A stretch of 32,162 nt of DNA, from positions 1 to 32,162 of the forward strand of contig NZ_BIMF01000036.1 of NCBI RefSeq assembly GCF_004000945.1. Reading direction: 5' to 3'. The notes below the pieces were generated by a model. The model worked only from the letters and a program-made list of their open reading frames with translations, was not told the origin of the DNA and did not search any database. Positions 1 through 7,565 of the stretch are shown here, in pieces. The position numbers were made by a program, and so were the translations under genes. The DNA is from Paenibacillus lautus NBRC 15380 (GTDB lineage Bacteria > Bacillota > Bacilli > Paenibacillales > Paenibacillaceae). The number at the start of each line of letters is the position of its first letter. Position 1 is the first letter of the stretch.

Positions 1-2
1 TC

Positions 3-46
3 CGATTACCGGTTAGCTCTAGTTCATTAAGCTAATGGGCAGATTA
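3..46 (+). repeat. Tail fragment of the family A/B intergenic repeat
   Basis: The window opens inside a degraded repeat. A CCGATTACCG-like stretch is followed by TTCATTAAGCTAATGGGCAG, which matches the shared tail (TTAAGCTAACGGGCAG) of the copies at 9571, 16155, 21602 and 24814. One base of the core is changed (AATGGG for AACGGG). The upstream body of the element lies outside the window or is lost. Confidence 0.6.
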
Positions 47-120
47 CTTCAATGTAGCCTTTGCAGGAATTAGCAGTACATAAGGAGAAAGTGGTAACAG
101 TAAAAAGGGGGATGAAAATA

Positions 121-842
121 ATGTCATTTGTTAAAGTTCTCGATGAAGGTTATGTACGGCTAGTTGATCACATGGGCTCCGATCTAACTATTGTTAATGC
201 AGCACGAGTCTCATATGCAAGGAGTCATCAGAACTAAGTGAGCGAGATCTTAAACTCATTAAGTTTCTTGCTCGCGAAGGCCATACCTCACCATTTCGGC
301 ATGCTATAGCTCAATTTGAGGTATACGCACCATTAATGGTCGCTAGGCAGTGGTGGAAATATGTAGTGGGTTCACATTACGAAGGCACCGGCGATAGTTT
401 AGATGCTTGGAACGAATCTAGTCGTCGATACATAACCGAAGAACCAGTTTTTTATACACCAAAAGCAGATGAGTGGAGACCTAAACCCGAGAACTCCAAA
501 CAGGGCAGTGGAGACATAATCTCCTGGGAACTTGGTGAGAAACATACACAAGAATTATTGTCATACATCGAGCTAGGGATGGAAAAATATGAACGAGCAT
601 TGGCAGATGGAATATGCGCTGAACAAGCGCGATTGTTCTTACCCTCTTATGGAATGTATGTCCGTTGGTATTGGACCGCATCCGTTCAATCGGTTGCTCA
701 TTTCTTGGCGCAGCGATTAGAACATGATGCTCAAAAAGAAATTCAGGACTACGCAAAGGCTGTATTAGAACTAATAAAATCTATTTACCCAACATCTCTT
801 GAACAATTAGTTTCTAAAGAAACAACGAAGTCATTAAACTAA
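121..842 (+). pseudogene. thyX: FAD-dependent thymidylate synthase ThyX, broken by a 1-base frameshift
   Basis: ThyX methylates dUMP to dTMP using methylenetetrahydrofolate, with FAD/NADPH as reductant. The gene starts with ATG at 121 behind AAAGGGGG and reads SFVKVLDEGYVRL through NAARVSYA, then stops at 235. The homologous reading resumes one frame over as ELSERDLKLIKFLAREGHTS, then RHAIAQFEVYAP and ARQWWKYV, with WNESSRRYI, the ThyX nucleotide/flavin-site region. Adding one base near 218-222 (GCAAGGAG read as GCAAAGGAG) restores about 240 residues, a normal ThyX length. The stop codon lies inside the head of a family B repeat. The break is either real or a homopolymer sequencing error; the rest looks undamaged, so decay is recent if real. 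The protein from the internal ATG at 336 alone (168 aa) would lack the N-terminal part of the active site. Confidence 0.85.
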
Positions 843-903
843 AGGGAAACGATAGATAAATTTCATTAAGACTGCCGCGGGCAGAACTAACGAGCAGGAT
901 AAA
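833..903 (+). repeat. Family B repeat with a CTGCC/GGCAG hairpin
   Basis: Head AAACTAAAGGGAAACGATAG (836-855) is a variant of AACTAACGGGAAACGTTAG. A short hairpin, CTGCC-gcg-GGCAG, lies at 872-884. Tail AACTAACGAGCAGGAT lies at 885-900. The order head, hairpin, tail matches the copies at 21536, 25396 and 31864, but the hairpin sequence is different. The thyX stop codon lies in the head, so the repeat forms the 3' end of that gene. Confidence 0.65.
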
Positions 904-931
904 TTAATCAATCTCCCCAGAATCCGAAAAG

Positions 932-937
932 TATAAT
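932..937 (+). promoter_or_regulatory. Possible -10 box upstream of the ABC transporter pair
   Basis: TATAAT lies about 55 bases before the probable ABC gene start. No convincing -35 box sits 17 bases upstream, so this is a weak call based on one hexamer. Confidence 0.3.
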
Positions 938-992
938 ATTCCAACACAACAATTACGAACGATAATTCAGTTAAAAAAGGGGGCTGCAAGTC

Positions 993-2741
993 ATTAGTAG
1001 GAAATCGTCTATTCAACCCTATCTATGGGTCATTCGCTTTCTGAAGCCTTACCGGTTGCAGGTTTTAGGTTATATCCTCATCAGCCTCTTTATTATCGGA
1101 GTGGAGTTGCTCATACCGAAGTTTATTCAATATTTTGTAGATCACTTGCTTCCCGACGGTGCCCTGGATGTATTTCTGCTTGCGCTTGGCAGTTTGGCCG
1201 GACTGGTTGTATTGGTGATAGCCTTTACTCTGTTCCGCAACAGGTTGCAGCGTTACATTCAGGAAAAGGCTGCACGTGATATGCAGTTTGCTTTATTTGC
1301 GCATTTGCGAAAACTAGGCTTCTCGTATTATGAGAAAAACCCGGTTGGGCAAACGCTGTCTTTGTTTAACTCAGAGGTAAAAGCTGTCCAAGAGATTTAT
1401 TATCGCTACTTTCCTGGAATGGTAATAACAGGAGTAACATTTCTGGTCTGTTCGGCAATGATGCTGTCAATTCATATCGGCCTAAGTCTCGTTGTAATTC
1501 CCTGCTTCCTGTCATACTATTTGATCGGTCCCTATTTTGAGAAACAGGCTGCACGACTCGGTCATGAAACGCAGGTGAAACGAACGGCCTTTCAGAAGAA
1601 GATTTATGATACGGTGTCCGGGTTGCTGGAGCTCAGAGCCTATCAAGGGGAAGATTGGGATACAGCTCAAGTTATGTCCAAGCAACATGAATTGCATGAT
1701 AAAACCAACCTGCTTCATTTCATGAGCTATGCAAGAGGTCTTGTTCGCCGAGTGTCCGTTCAATTCGGAGCCGTCGCCGTATTCGCATATGGTGCGTATT
1801 TGTTAAGCCGAGACGCTGTAACGACAGGCGCTTTAGTCGCCTTCATGTTCTATTACTTCCGTATGATTCAGGATATCACTTTCCTTGTGACGATGACTTC
1901 CGAACAAAAAGTGTTGATGAATCAGGTCGATAGACTTTTCGGCTTTATGAAGCAACAACCGGATATTCGGGAAAGTGAATCTGCGAGTTCTCTACTGACG
2001 GTGCAAGGAGAAATTGTTTTTCGTAATGTCGCTTTCCGATATGATACCCAATCCGAATTGATCAAGGGCTTCTCTTTACATATTCGACCAGGGGAGAAGG
2101 TCGCTTTTGTCGGTACCAGCGGCAACGGTAAGTCGACTTTGCTCAAGCTGATAGGCCGCTTCTACGATCCGACGCAAGGGGAAATTTGTCTAGATGGCAT
2201 TCCTCTTCCGAAGTTATCGCTAAAGCAGATTCGCGGGACAATGGGATTTGTGTTCCAGGAAACCTATCTGTTTGGCAGCACTATTCGTGAAAATATAAGA
2301 TTCGGTGCGCCAGATGCAACGGATGAGCAGGTTGAAGCTGCAGCCAAGGCGGCTTATGCCCATGACTTCATTCAACAGTTTCCGCAAGGCTATGATACGT
2401 TCGTTGGGGAGCGCGGCGTGAGGCTGTCGGGTGGACAGAGACAGCGCATCGCAATTGCCCGAATGTTTATCAAAAATCCAAGAATTGTGTTGCTCGATGA
2501 AGCAACAGCGGCTCTGGACAATGTCAGCGAATGGGAAGTACAGCAAGCCTTGAATCGTTTGTTTGAAGGAAGGACAATCATTGCGATAGCCCACCGGTTA
2601 TCTACGGTGAAGGGTTTCGATACAATTATTGTCGTGGATCAAGGCATCATTGCCGAGAAGGGTAATTATGAGCAATTGATGCTACAGCAAGGCGTTTTCC
2701 GCCGATTGGCAGCGGGAGAGGAGCGTGCGGTTGGTGAATAA
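993..2741 (+). CDS. ABC exporter half-transporter (membrane domain plus ATPase), first of a pair
   Basis: A type IV (B-family) ABC exporter subunit: six membrane helices in the N-terminal ~300 residues, then an ATPase domain. Seen in sequence: Walker A GTSGNGKST, Q-loop FVFQETYLFG, signature LSGGQRQRIAIAR, Walker B IVLLDEATAALD with the catalytic Glu, and H-loop AHRLST. Coding clearly runs upstream of the first ordinary start (TTG at 1056, no ribosome site): the frame is open back to 975 and gives PYLWVIRFLKPYRLQVL, the usual N-terminal elbow helix of this family. AAAAGGGGG (975-983) is well placed for initiation at ATT 993 or at GTC 990 if that was once GTG. I use 993; the exact start is uncertain. 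The 3' end overlaps the next ABC gene by 17 bases, so the two are co-translated and probably form a heterodimer. Substrate unknown. Confidence 0.9.
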   Translation: MSRKSSIQPYLWVIRFLKPYRLQVLGYILISLFIIGVELLIPKFIQYFVDHLLPDGALDVFLLALGSLAGLVVLVIAFTLFRNRLQRYIQEKAARDMQFALFAHLRKLGFSYYEKNPVGQTLSLFNSEVKAVQEIYYRYFPGMVITGVTFLVCSAMMLSIHIGLSLVVIPCFLSYYLIGPYFEKQAARLGHETQVKRTAFQKKIYDTVSGLLELRAYQGEDWDTAQVMSKQHELHDKTNLLHFMSYARGLVRRVSVQFGAVAVFAYGAYLLSRDAVTTGALVAFMFYYFRMIQDITFLVTMTSEQKVLMNQVDRLFGFMKQQPDIRESESASSLLTVQGEIVFRNVAFRYDTQSELIKGFSLHIRPGEKVAFVGTSGNGKSTLLKLIGRFYDPTQGEICLDGIPLPKLSLKQIRGTMGFVFQETYLFGSTIRENIRFGAPDATDEQVEAAAKAAYAHDFIQQFPQGYDTFVGERGVRLSGGQRQRIAIARMFIKNPRIVLLDEATAALDNVSEWEVQQALNRLFEGRTIIAIAHRLSTVKGFDTIIVVDQGIIAEKGNYEQLMLQQGVFRRLAAGEERAVGE

Positions 2742-4443
2742 TTGGGCATGGATCTGGACATATGCAAGGCAGGTCAAGGGCCTCCTTGCGCTCACGATAT
2801 TGCTGTTAGTGTTGGAGATAATAGCCAGTATCGGCGTTGTGGGCATCCAGAAATTTATTATCGACGATTTATTTGTAAACCGTAAGTTCGACTTGTTAGT
2901 CCCTTTGATGGCAGGGCTTGCCGGTCTAGCAGTCACATACAATGTGCTTCATTTATATGCCGCGCTTGTGAGAAACAAAGCAACGTTCAGACTGCAAAAA
3001 CTACTGCTTGCCGATATGTTGCGCTATATGCATCGCATTCCGGTAGGACTTTTCCGGGAGGAACGCACCGGCAAATATGTCACCCATCTGACTGATGATG
3101 TCAATCAATCTGCGAATCTGGTAGGCGGTACAATCCCAAACGGTATGATGGAAATAAGCGGAGCGATCATTCTTTCCATTATTATCGGAATGGCAAGTCC
3201 GGTATTGCTTCTGGCAGTGATACTAACCAGTATCGTTTATATATTGATGGGCAAGCATTACGCACCACGGATGAAAAAAGCGGCAAAGGACAGCGCCACT
3301 AGTCAGACGGAAGTTATTGTTACTATTGAGGAAGGAATTGCTTCCTCCCGTGAGGTCATTGCCTTTCATCGTGAGGAATGGGAAGGTCGGCGTTTCAGGG
3401 AGAAGTTAACTGTTCATTTTACCAATTTAATGAAGCAGGTTGATATTTCCAATCGGCAGTCGATGTTTTCTATGCTCATGCTGTGGGGTATTCGATTGCT
3501 CGTATTGGGCTACGGAGGCGTGCTGGTTATTCAGGGAAGTATGTCCATCGGTTGGTTGGTCGTCGTGTTTCAGTTTTCTACTCAACTTCTGCAAGCCTAT
3601 GAGAAGGTATACAACTTCTTTATGGGGGTGGCAGGGAGTATGGCGTCTGTGGAGCGCGTCCGCGAAGTGATGGGAGGAGAAATAATCACGAATGGCGCAC
3701 TCCAGATTAAAGAGCCACTTCGCAGTCTTGCCTTTCAAAATGTCTCCTTTCAATATACATCAGATAGACAGCCGGTCATTCGCGGGCTCGACATTAATAT
3801 ACCGTTAGGTAAAAAGGTAGCTTTTGTTGGGGCGAGTGGCGGTGGGAAGTCAACTATTGCGCAACTGCTTGTCCGATTCTACGATCCGTATCAAGGACAG
3901 ATTGCGGTTAACGGCGAACCGTTGACGCAAATTCTACGGGATGACTGGATGAAGCGGATTGATATTGTTTTTCAAGATGCTTATCTGTTTCCCGATACGA
4001 TTCAATATAATTTGACATTGGGACGCCACATTCATGAGGATAGATTGAAGGATATCTGCAGAAGCATGAGAATTCACGAGTTTATTGAGTCTCTTCAACA
4101 CGGTTATGATACAAAGGTGGGAGAGCGGGGTATCCAACTGTCAGGTGGACAGAGGCAGCGTATTGCCCTCGCACGTGCATTATTGGCGGACAGTGAAATT
4201 CTCATTCTGGACGAAGCTACTTCGGCGCTGGACTTGGAGACCGAACGACTTGTACTGCAGCAACTCGATATTCTTCGTCAGGGTAAAACAACGATTTTTA
4301 TAGCACATAGGTTGTCGACAGTTATGAATGCGGACATTATCTATGTTTTGGATGGTGGCCGTGTGGAAGAACAGGGCACACACGAGCACCTTCTAGAGAG
4401 GGGGAAGATTTACTCTCAACTGGCACTGGCTGAACTCAGATAG
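2725..4443 (+). CDS. ABC exporter half-transporter, second of the pair
   Basis: A 572-residue B-family ABC exporter subunit. The N-terminal half has six hydrophobic segments and a RTGKYVTHLTDDVN intracellular loop. The ATPase domain has Walker A GASGGGKST near residue 369, signature LSGGQRQRIALAR near 471, Walker B ILILDEATSALD near 495 and H-loop AHRLST near 526. Both this protein and its partner keep a canonical Walker B Glu and signature, so neither ATP site looks degenerate, unlike heterodimers such as BmrCD or TM287/288. The start is GTG at 2725 behind GGGAGAGGAG; an in-frame GTG at 2734 is also possible. It overlaps the upstream gene by 17 bases. No clear terminator follows. Probable role is export of a drug, peptide or lipid; nothing nearby names the substrate. 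Confidence 0.92.
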   Translation: MRLVNNWAWIWTYARQVKGLLALTILLLVLEIIASIGVVGIQKFIIDDLFVNRKFDLLVPLMAGLAGLAVTYNVLHLYAALVRNKATFRLQKLLLADMLRYMHRIPVGLFREERTGKYVTHLTDDVNQSANLVGGTIPNGMMEISGAIILSIIIGMASPVLLLAVILTSIVYILMGKHYAPRMKKAAKDSATSQTEVIVTIEEGIASSREVIAFHREEWEGRRFREKLTVHFTNLMKQVDISNRQSMFSMLMLWGIRLLVLGYGGVLVIQGSMSIGWLVVVFQFSTQLLQAYEKVYNFFMGVAGSMASVERVREVMGGEIITNGALQIKEPLRSLAFQNVSFQYTSDRQPVIRGLDINIPLGKKVAFVGASGGGKSTIAQLLVRFYDPYQGQIAVNGEPLTQILRDDWMKRIDIVFQDAYLFPDTIQYNLTLGRHIHEDRLKDICRSMRIHEFIESLQHGYDTKVGERGIQLSGGQRQRIALARALLADSEILILDEATSALDLETERLVLQQLDILRQGKTTIFIAHRLSTVMNADIIYVLDGGRVEEQGTHEHLLERGKIYSQLALAELR

Positions 4444-4578
4444 ATGTTTTCTTCTCTTATGACGTCGAAACCACGCACCTTATTTTAACGCGATATTGAG
4501 ATTTCCTACGTTTATGTCATTCAAAAAGTTGATCGCCCGGTAAAAATATCCACCATAGAGTGGCTTTCCCTTGGAGGC

Positions 4579-5172
4579 GTGATGTTGAGGCATACAATGA
4601 TTCCCTTAACTTTTGTTGCAGAAGCGTTGGACGGTTCAGTAACTTGGAATCAAAAGACCCAAACGGTGTTTGTTTCAAAACCAAGCACGAAACTGCTGAC
4701 TGACGTTAAGAGTAGTGCATTAAGCACAGCCAGAAATGCTGCAATCAATCTTCCTAGAATTTCACAGCTCACGGAGGACTTTGAACCATCTATGGAAGCA
4801 TCCAGTCTTCAATATTATTTTCCAGAAAATACAAAAGACCGATTCATCGAGGTCAATAATAATGTAATCCGCTATTATCAAATTACGAAGAACACAGCTT
4901 ACCTTAAGTGGCAAGCTTTCATTAGCGAAAAGACCACTACGCAAGTTAACCTTTATTTCATAAACCGCTCCTTTACAAAAGAGAACGGTTCCCTACCAAA
5001 TTTTAAAGATACGACATTCGCCAACTTTCGCTGGATGCCTCATATTACTTCTACTGGATATGGTTTAATCACTAAGGAGAATTGGAATGATGTTGTTTTT
5101 AAACAAGCCGAACTGCCTCAAACTAATCTGAAGGAAAACTATATTATTGTTGACATTCCAGAAGAAAAATAA
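4579..5172 (+). pseudogene. Copper-amine-oxidase N-domain (stalk) protein lacking its N-terminus
   Basis: The first 35 residues (MIPLTFVAEALDGSVTWNQ, KTQTVFVSKP) are the second half of a copper amine oxidase N-terminal domain, normally found after a signal peptide in secreted Paenibacillus proteins. The remaining ~160 residues are an unrecognised, probably extracellular domain ending IIVDIPEEK. No signal peptide or first half of the stalk domain precedes it. The frame stays open upstream to about 4480 but the residues are poor. GTG 4579/ATG 4582 has GGAGG just in front, but those bases also encode Leu-Gly-Gly of the stalk repeat, so the ribosome site may be a coincidence. Probably a 5'-truncated gene; without a signal peptide the product could not be exported. 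Confidence 0.6.
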
Positions 5173-5201
5173 TTAGAAATTGTCATAAAAAGGAGTTTGC
5201 A

Positions 5202-5288
5202 TTGGACGCAATTATTATCATAACGCCACATGTCGGTATCGGTCCTTTTCGGCTAGGGATGTGCAGGGAAGAGGTGGAGCACGAGTAG
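5202..5288 (+). pseudogene. 28-codon gene start ending just before a family A repeat
   Basis: A ribosome site AAAAAGGAG is followed by a TTG start and 28 codons. The stretch GIGPFRLGMCREEVEHE resembles the start of small Bacillota proteins that carry a G-x-F-R-L-G-M-x-R-x-E-V motif. It stops at 5286 and the family A repeat begins about 25 bases later, so the rest of the gene has been lost or replaced. Function unknown. Confidence 0.4.
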
Positions 5289-5310
5289 AAGAGGGCAAAA
5301 TCGTGTCAAT

Positions 5311-5420
5311 TGTCGAGGGACAAGAACATAAGCCCATAGAAAGTCGCTAATTTAGCGACTTTTTTGTTTTATCGGTACAAGTTTTTGTCCCGATTGCCGT
5401 AATGGATATGGTCTTGTTCC
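5311..5420 (+). repeat. Family A repeat, copy 1, with intrinsic-terminator hairpin
   Basis: It begins TGTCGAGGGACAAGAACATA. A perfect hairpin follows (AGTCGCTAA 5342-5350, TTAGCGACT 5352-5360) with TTTTTG directly after, which looks like a working intrinsic terminator. Then comes ATCGGTACAAGTTTTTGTCCCGA, the left arm of the inverted repeat seen in full at 16042. The right arm is replaced by a diverged stretch, ATGGTCTTGTTCC, before the similarity ends. Same orientation as all other copies. Confidence 0.8.
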
Positions 5421-5446
5421 GTTTAGATGACGTTTTCTTCAGATAA

Positions 5447-5533
5447 ATATGCTGGGGCAGAGACGATGGAAAAGTATTTAAAATGACCATTGAGAATAAC
5501 GCCGATCTCGAAATAATGAGGGTAGAAAAATAA
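5447..5533 (+). pseudogene. C-terminal gene remnant
   Basis: A short open frame following an in-frame TAA reads DDGKVFKMTIENNADLEI then MRVEK and stops. The composition is protein-like and there is no start or ribosome site. It lies about 25 bases after the repeat at 5311-5420. Probably the 3' end of a lost gene. Identity unknown. Confidence 0.3.
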
Positions 5534-5545
5534 TTTTAAAAGCAT

Positions 5546-5575
5546 TTGACATTCACTGCTACTCAGCGTTACAAT
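5546..5575 (+). promoter_or_regulatory. Strong sigma-A promoter with adjacent operator-like dyad, no gene downstream
   Basis: TTGACA (5546-5551) and TACAAT (5570-5575) are separated by 18 bases. Directly downstream is GTAAT-GAGT-ATTAC, a perfect 5-bp dyad where a repressor could bind. No plus-strand gene follows: the next DNA is the 3' end of the minus-strand gene at 5595-6170. It is probably the leftover control region of a deleted self-regulated gene. Confidence 0.55.
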
Positions 5576-5594
5576 ATACCGGTAATGAGTATTA

Positions 5595-6170
5595 CTAAAT
5601 AGCCCGTGAATTGTCAAAAGCTTGTATTTGAGAAAATTCAAAACTACATGTGGAGTTTCTCAGCGGGCGTCGGACGCAATGCGTCGGCTTTCGGCCAGAA
5701 AGTGGGTACGGGAGATGTTGTCCAAGATGGTGGGAGAACGGCTTCAGGGTGGCAAACATGACCCAGACGTTCGTCCCGCCGCTGTCGGCGGTGATGTTTT
5801 CGTTCCGGTCGAACGTCTCTTTCAGTTTTTGGAGGACAAGTTCGTTTGCTGTCAGCTTCTTTCCGCTTTCCACCTCCTCGTCGTGCGCTCCGGCCAGAGT
5901 GAAGAATGTCATCAGGTATTCGTTGTCGTACAGTACTGCGACTTTGTACGAATGGAGTCCTTCGCCTAAATCGAGCGGTTCGACGTACTCGGGGCAACTA
6001 CCCAACAGCCCGCCGCTTTCCCGATTCAGTCCAACGTTGCCAAGATCACGCACGTTGTCCCCCGATTCGAGAACGACAATGTAGCCCTCAACATTTTCGA
6101 GGAGTGCCACCGGAAATGTACCGACGCGGTTCAGTACGTCAAAGTCCTGCCTTGTCTTGATGATTCTCAT
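5595..6170 (-). CDS. Hypothetical protein, N-terminal part conserved, C-terminal part probably scrambled
   Basis: It starts with ATG at 6170 behind AAGGGGATG and encodes up to 191 residues. The first ~105 residues (MRIIKTRQDFDVLNRVGTFP, SGDNVRDLGNVGLN, YKVAVLYDNEYLMTFFT, GAHDEEVE) read like a well-conserved soluble protein of Bacillota mobile DNA. No function is known to me. A piece seems missing between ENVEGY and IVVLE. From about residue 106 (KLTANELVLQKLKETFDRN, then NVWVMFATL) the text reads like a second protein, and the last ~45 residues are arginine-rich nonsense. A neighbouring frame there gives LDNISRTHFLAESRRI with a stop at 5660, which suggests a frameshift. Likely a fusion of fragments. 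A second remnant of the same gene start with the same leader hairpin lies at 17309-17400. Confidence 0.5.
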   Translation of the reverse strand: MRIIKTRQDFDVLNRVGTFPVALLENVEGYIVVLESGDNVRDLGNVGLNRESGGLLGSCPEYVEPLDLGEGLHSYKVAVLYDNEYLMTFFTLAGAHDEEVESGKKLTANELVLQKLKETFDRNENITADSGGTNVWVMFATLKPFSHHLGQHLPYPLSGRKPTHCVRRPLRNSTCSFEFSQIQAFDNSRAI

Positions 6171-6195
6171 TCTTACATCCCCTTAGAATTAAATT

Positions 6196-6215
6196 GACCC
6201 CTTGAAAAAGGGGTC
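6196..6215 (-). promoter_or_regulatory. Leader hairpin before the minus-strand hypothetical gene
   Basis: GACCCCTT-gaaa-AAGGGGTC is a perfect 8-bp stem in the 5' leader of the gene starting at 6170. Read on the minus strand, the arm CCCCTT is also complementary to that gene's ribosome site AAGGGG, so two pairings compete. A hairpin in the same place relative to RBS and start recurs at 17309-17326. It could control translation or act as an attenuator; it also lies 156 bases before the S66 peptidase on the other strand. Confidence 0.45.
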
Positions 6216-6370
6216 TTGGTACTAGGTCACGAATATGATATATATTCCAAAATGTGCTAGAATCGGTTCTTGCGTGGCGTGGATTTGTATATATGTATGC
6301 AAATTTGCTGGCAGGACATAAAAACAACAGACTAGTAGATCTGGCAACATGTTTGAGGGGGAATCAGTAT

Positions 6371-7384
6371 ATGATCCGCTATCCATTGTTACAGAAAGGG
6401 ACGACGATAGGCGTCACCGCCCCATCATCCGGCGTAAACGGACCTTTACACGAGTTGGTAAAACAGTCAATTGGCCGTTTGAAAGAGAAGGGCTATCCGG
6501 TGATTTGCGGGGAAACAGTATGGACTCAAGAGAAAGCAAAGTCGGCATCTGCCACTATAAGGGCTGCAGAACTTAACGCTTTACTGCAGAACGAAAAGAT
6601 TGGAATGATCCTCCCGCCATGGGGCGGAGAACTGTTGATCGAAATAGTGGATCGAATCGAATATGATCATATTCAGCCCAAGTGGATTCTCGGCTACTCA
6701 GATACGAGTGTGCTATTACTGGCTGTTACGCTCGCTACAGGAATAGCCACAGCTCACGGTACGAATCTGATCGATTTGAGAGGGGAATATGCGGACGAGA
6801 CAACTGCAATGTGGGAAACCGTGCTGGCGACGCGGGTCGGTGAATCCGTTCAGCAATTTTCGTCAAAGCTGTTTCAAAAGACATGGGATCACGAAAATCC
6901 TTCGCCATGTGTTTTTCATCTAACCGAGTCTACCGCATGGCAAACATCAGGCAATAATGCCCGTGTACGCGGGCGTCTACTTGGGGGATGTATTGATGTC
7001 ATCCGGCATTTGATTGGGACGCCGTATGGCAATGTACGGACATTCCAGAGTCAATTCATTCATGGCGAGCCGATTCTTTGGTATCTTGAAAATTGTGAAT
7101 TGAACGTAACCGACCTTCGGCGTTCACTTGTACAAATGAGACTGGCCGGTTGGTTTGACCATTGTAGCGCCATCCTATTCGGCAGAAGCGATGCGAACAA
7201 GCCCATCGACGATTATGAAGTATTGGATGTGTACCGAGAGCTTGCGGAGGAGCTAGGCGTTCCAATAGTCTACGATATCGACTGCGGTCATATGCCCCCA
7301 CAGATGACGTTCGTCAATGGCGCACTAGCGGAAGTCGAAGTAACGAATGGCATAGCCTCCGTAATACAGTTTTTCGAGTCGTAA
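6371..7384 (+). CDS. S66 family peptidase (LD-carboxypeptidase / MccF-like)
   Basis: This 337-residue serine peptidase belongs to family S66, whose members cut the L,D bond of muropeptide tetrapeptides (LdcA) or inactivate peptide-nucleotide antibiotics such as microcin C (MccF). The catalytic triad is visible: Ser110 in GYSDTS (nucleophile elbow), Glu240 in LENCE and His307 in DCGHMPPQMTF. The N-terminus KGTTIGVTAPSSG is typical. ATG 6371 is chosen because GAGGGGG lies 8-15 bases before it; the frame is open further upstream to 6254 but those residues are not family-like. The length and the LEN(C/A)E and GHMPPQ motifs look closer to the MccF-like branch than to LdcA, as an inference. It stands alone, followed by the terminator at 7448. 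Cytoplasmic, no signal peptide. Confidence 0.9.
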   Translation: MIRYPLLQKGTTIGVTAPSSGVNGPLHELVKQSIGRLKEKGYPVICGETVWTQEKAKSASATIRAAELNALLQNEKIGMILPPWGGELLIEIVDRIEYDHIQPKWILGYSDTSVLLLAVTLATGIATAHGTNLIDLRGEYADETTAMWETVLATRVGESVQQFSSKLFQKTWDHENPSPCVFHLTESTAWQTSGNNARVRGRLLGGCIDVIRHLIGTPYGNVRTFQSQFIHGEPILWYLENCELNVTDLRRSLVQMRLAGWFDHCSAILFGRSDANKPIDDYEVLDVYRELAEELGVPIVYDIDCGHMPPQMTFVNGALAEVEVTNGIASVIQFFES

Positions 7385-7400
7385 GTCTTAATTTATGAGT

Positions 7401-7475
7401 GCCTAACTAACAGAGAACGATAGATGGATAAAGTAAGATCAGAGAAAGGGCCATCCCTCAGAGGATGGCCCTAAA
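7401..7475 (+). terminator. Family B head plus bidirectional terminator between S66 gene and SDR gene
   Basis: A degraded family B head, CTAACTAACAGAGAACGATAG (7403-7423), is followed by a perfect 9-bp hairpin: GGGCCATCC (7448-7456), loop ctcaga, GGATGGCCC (7463-7471). The minus strand ends TTTCTCT after the stem, so it should stop the SDR transcript; the plus side has only TAAAACTT. The position of the hairpin behind the head matches other family B copies but its sequence is unrelated to theirs. Confidence 0.65.
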
Positions 7476-7565
7476 ACTTGCCGTTACAGACAGCGCGGAG
7501 AACCGTACCACAAGTAGGGAAAATTATGGATATGAAAAGTATCAATTTAACCGTCTTGCATCTCG

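Noticed and set aside
215..245. Programmed ribosomal frameshift in thyX.
   Set aside because: No slippery heptamer, internal ribosome site or stimulating structure was seen, and ThyX is not known to need one; mutation or sequence error is simpler.
5644..6160. Several long open frames on the plus strand opposite the hypothetical gene (for example 5650-6084 and 5622-5969).
   Set aside because: They are Ser/Arg/Pro-rich shadows of the minus-strand gene, without ribosome sites or family-like sequence.
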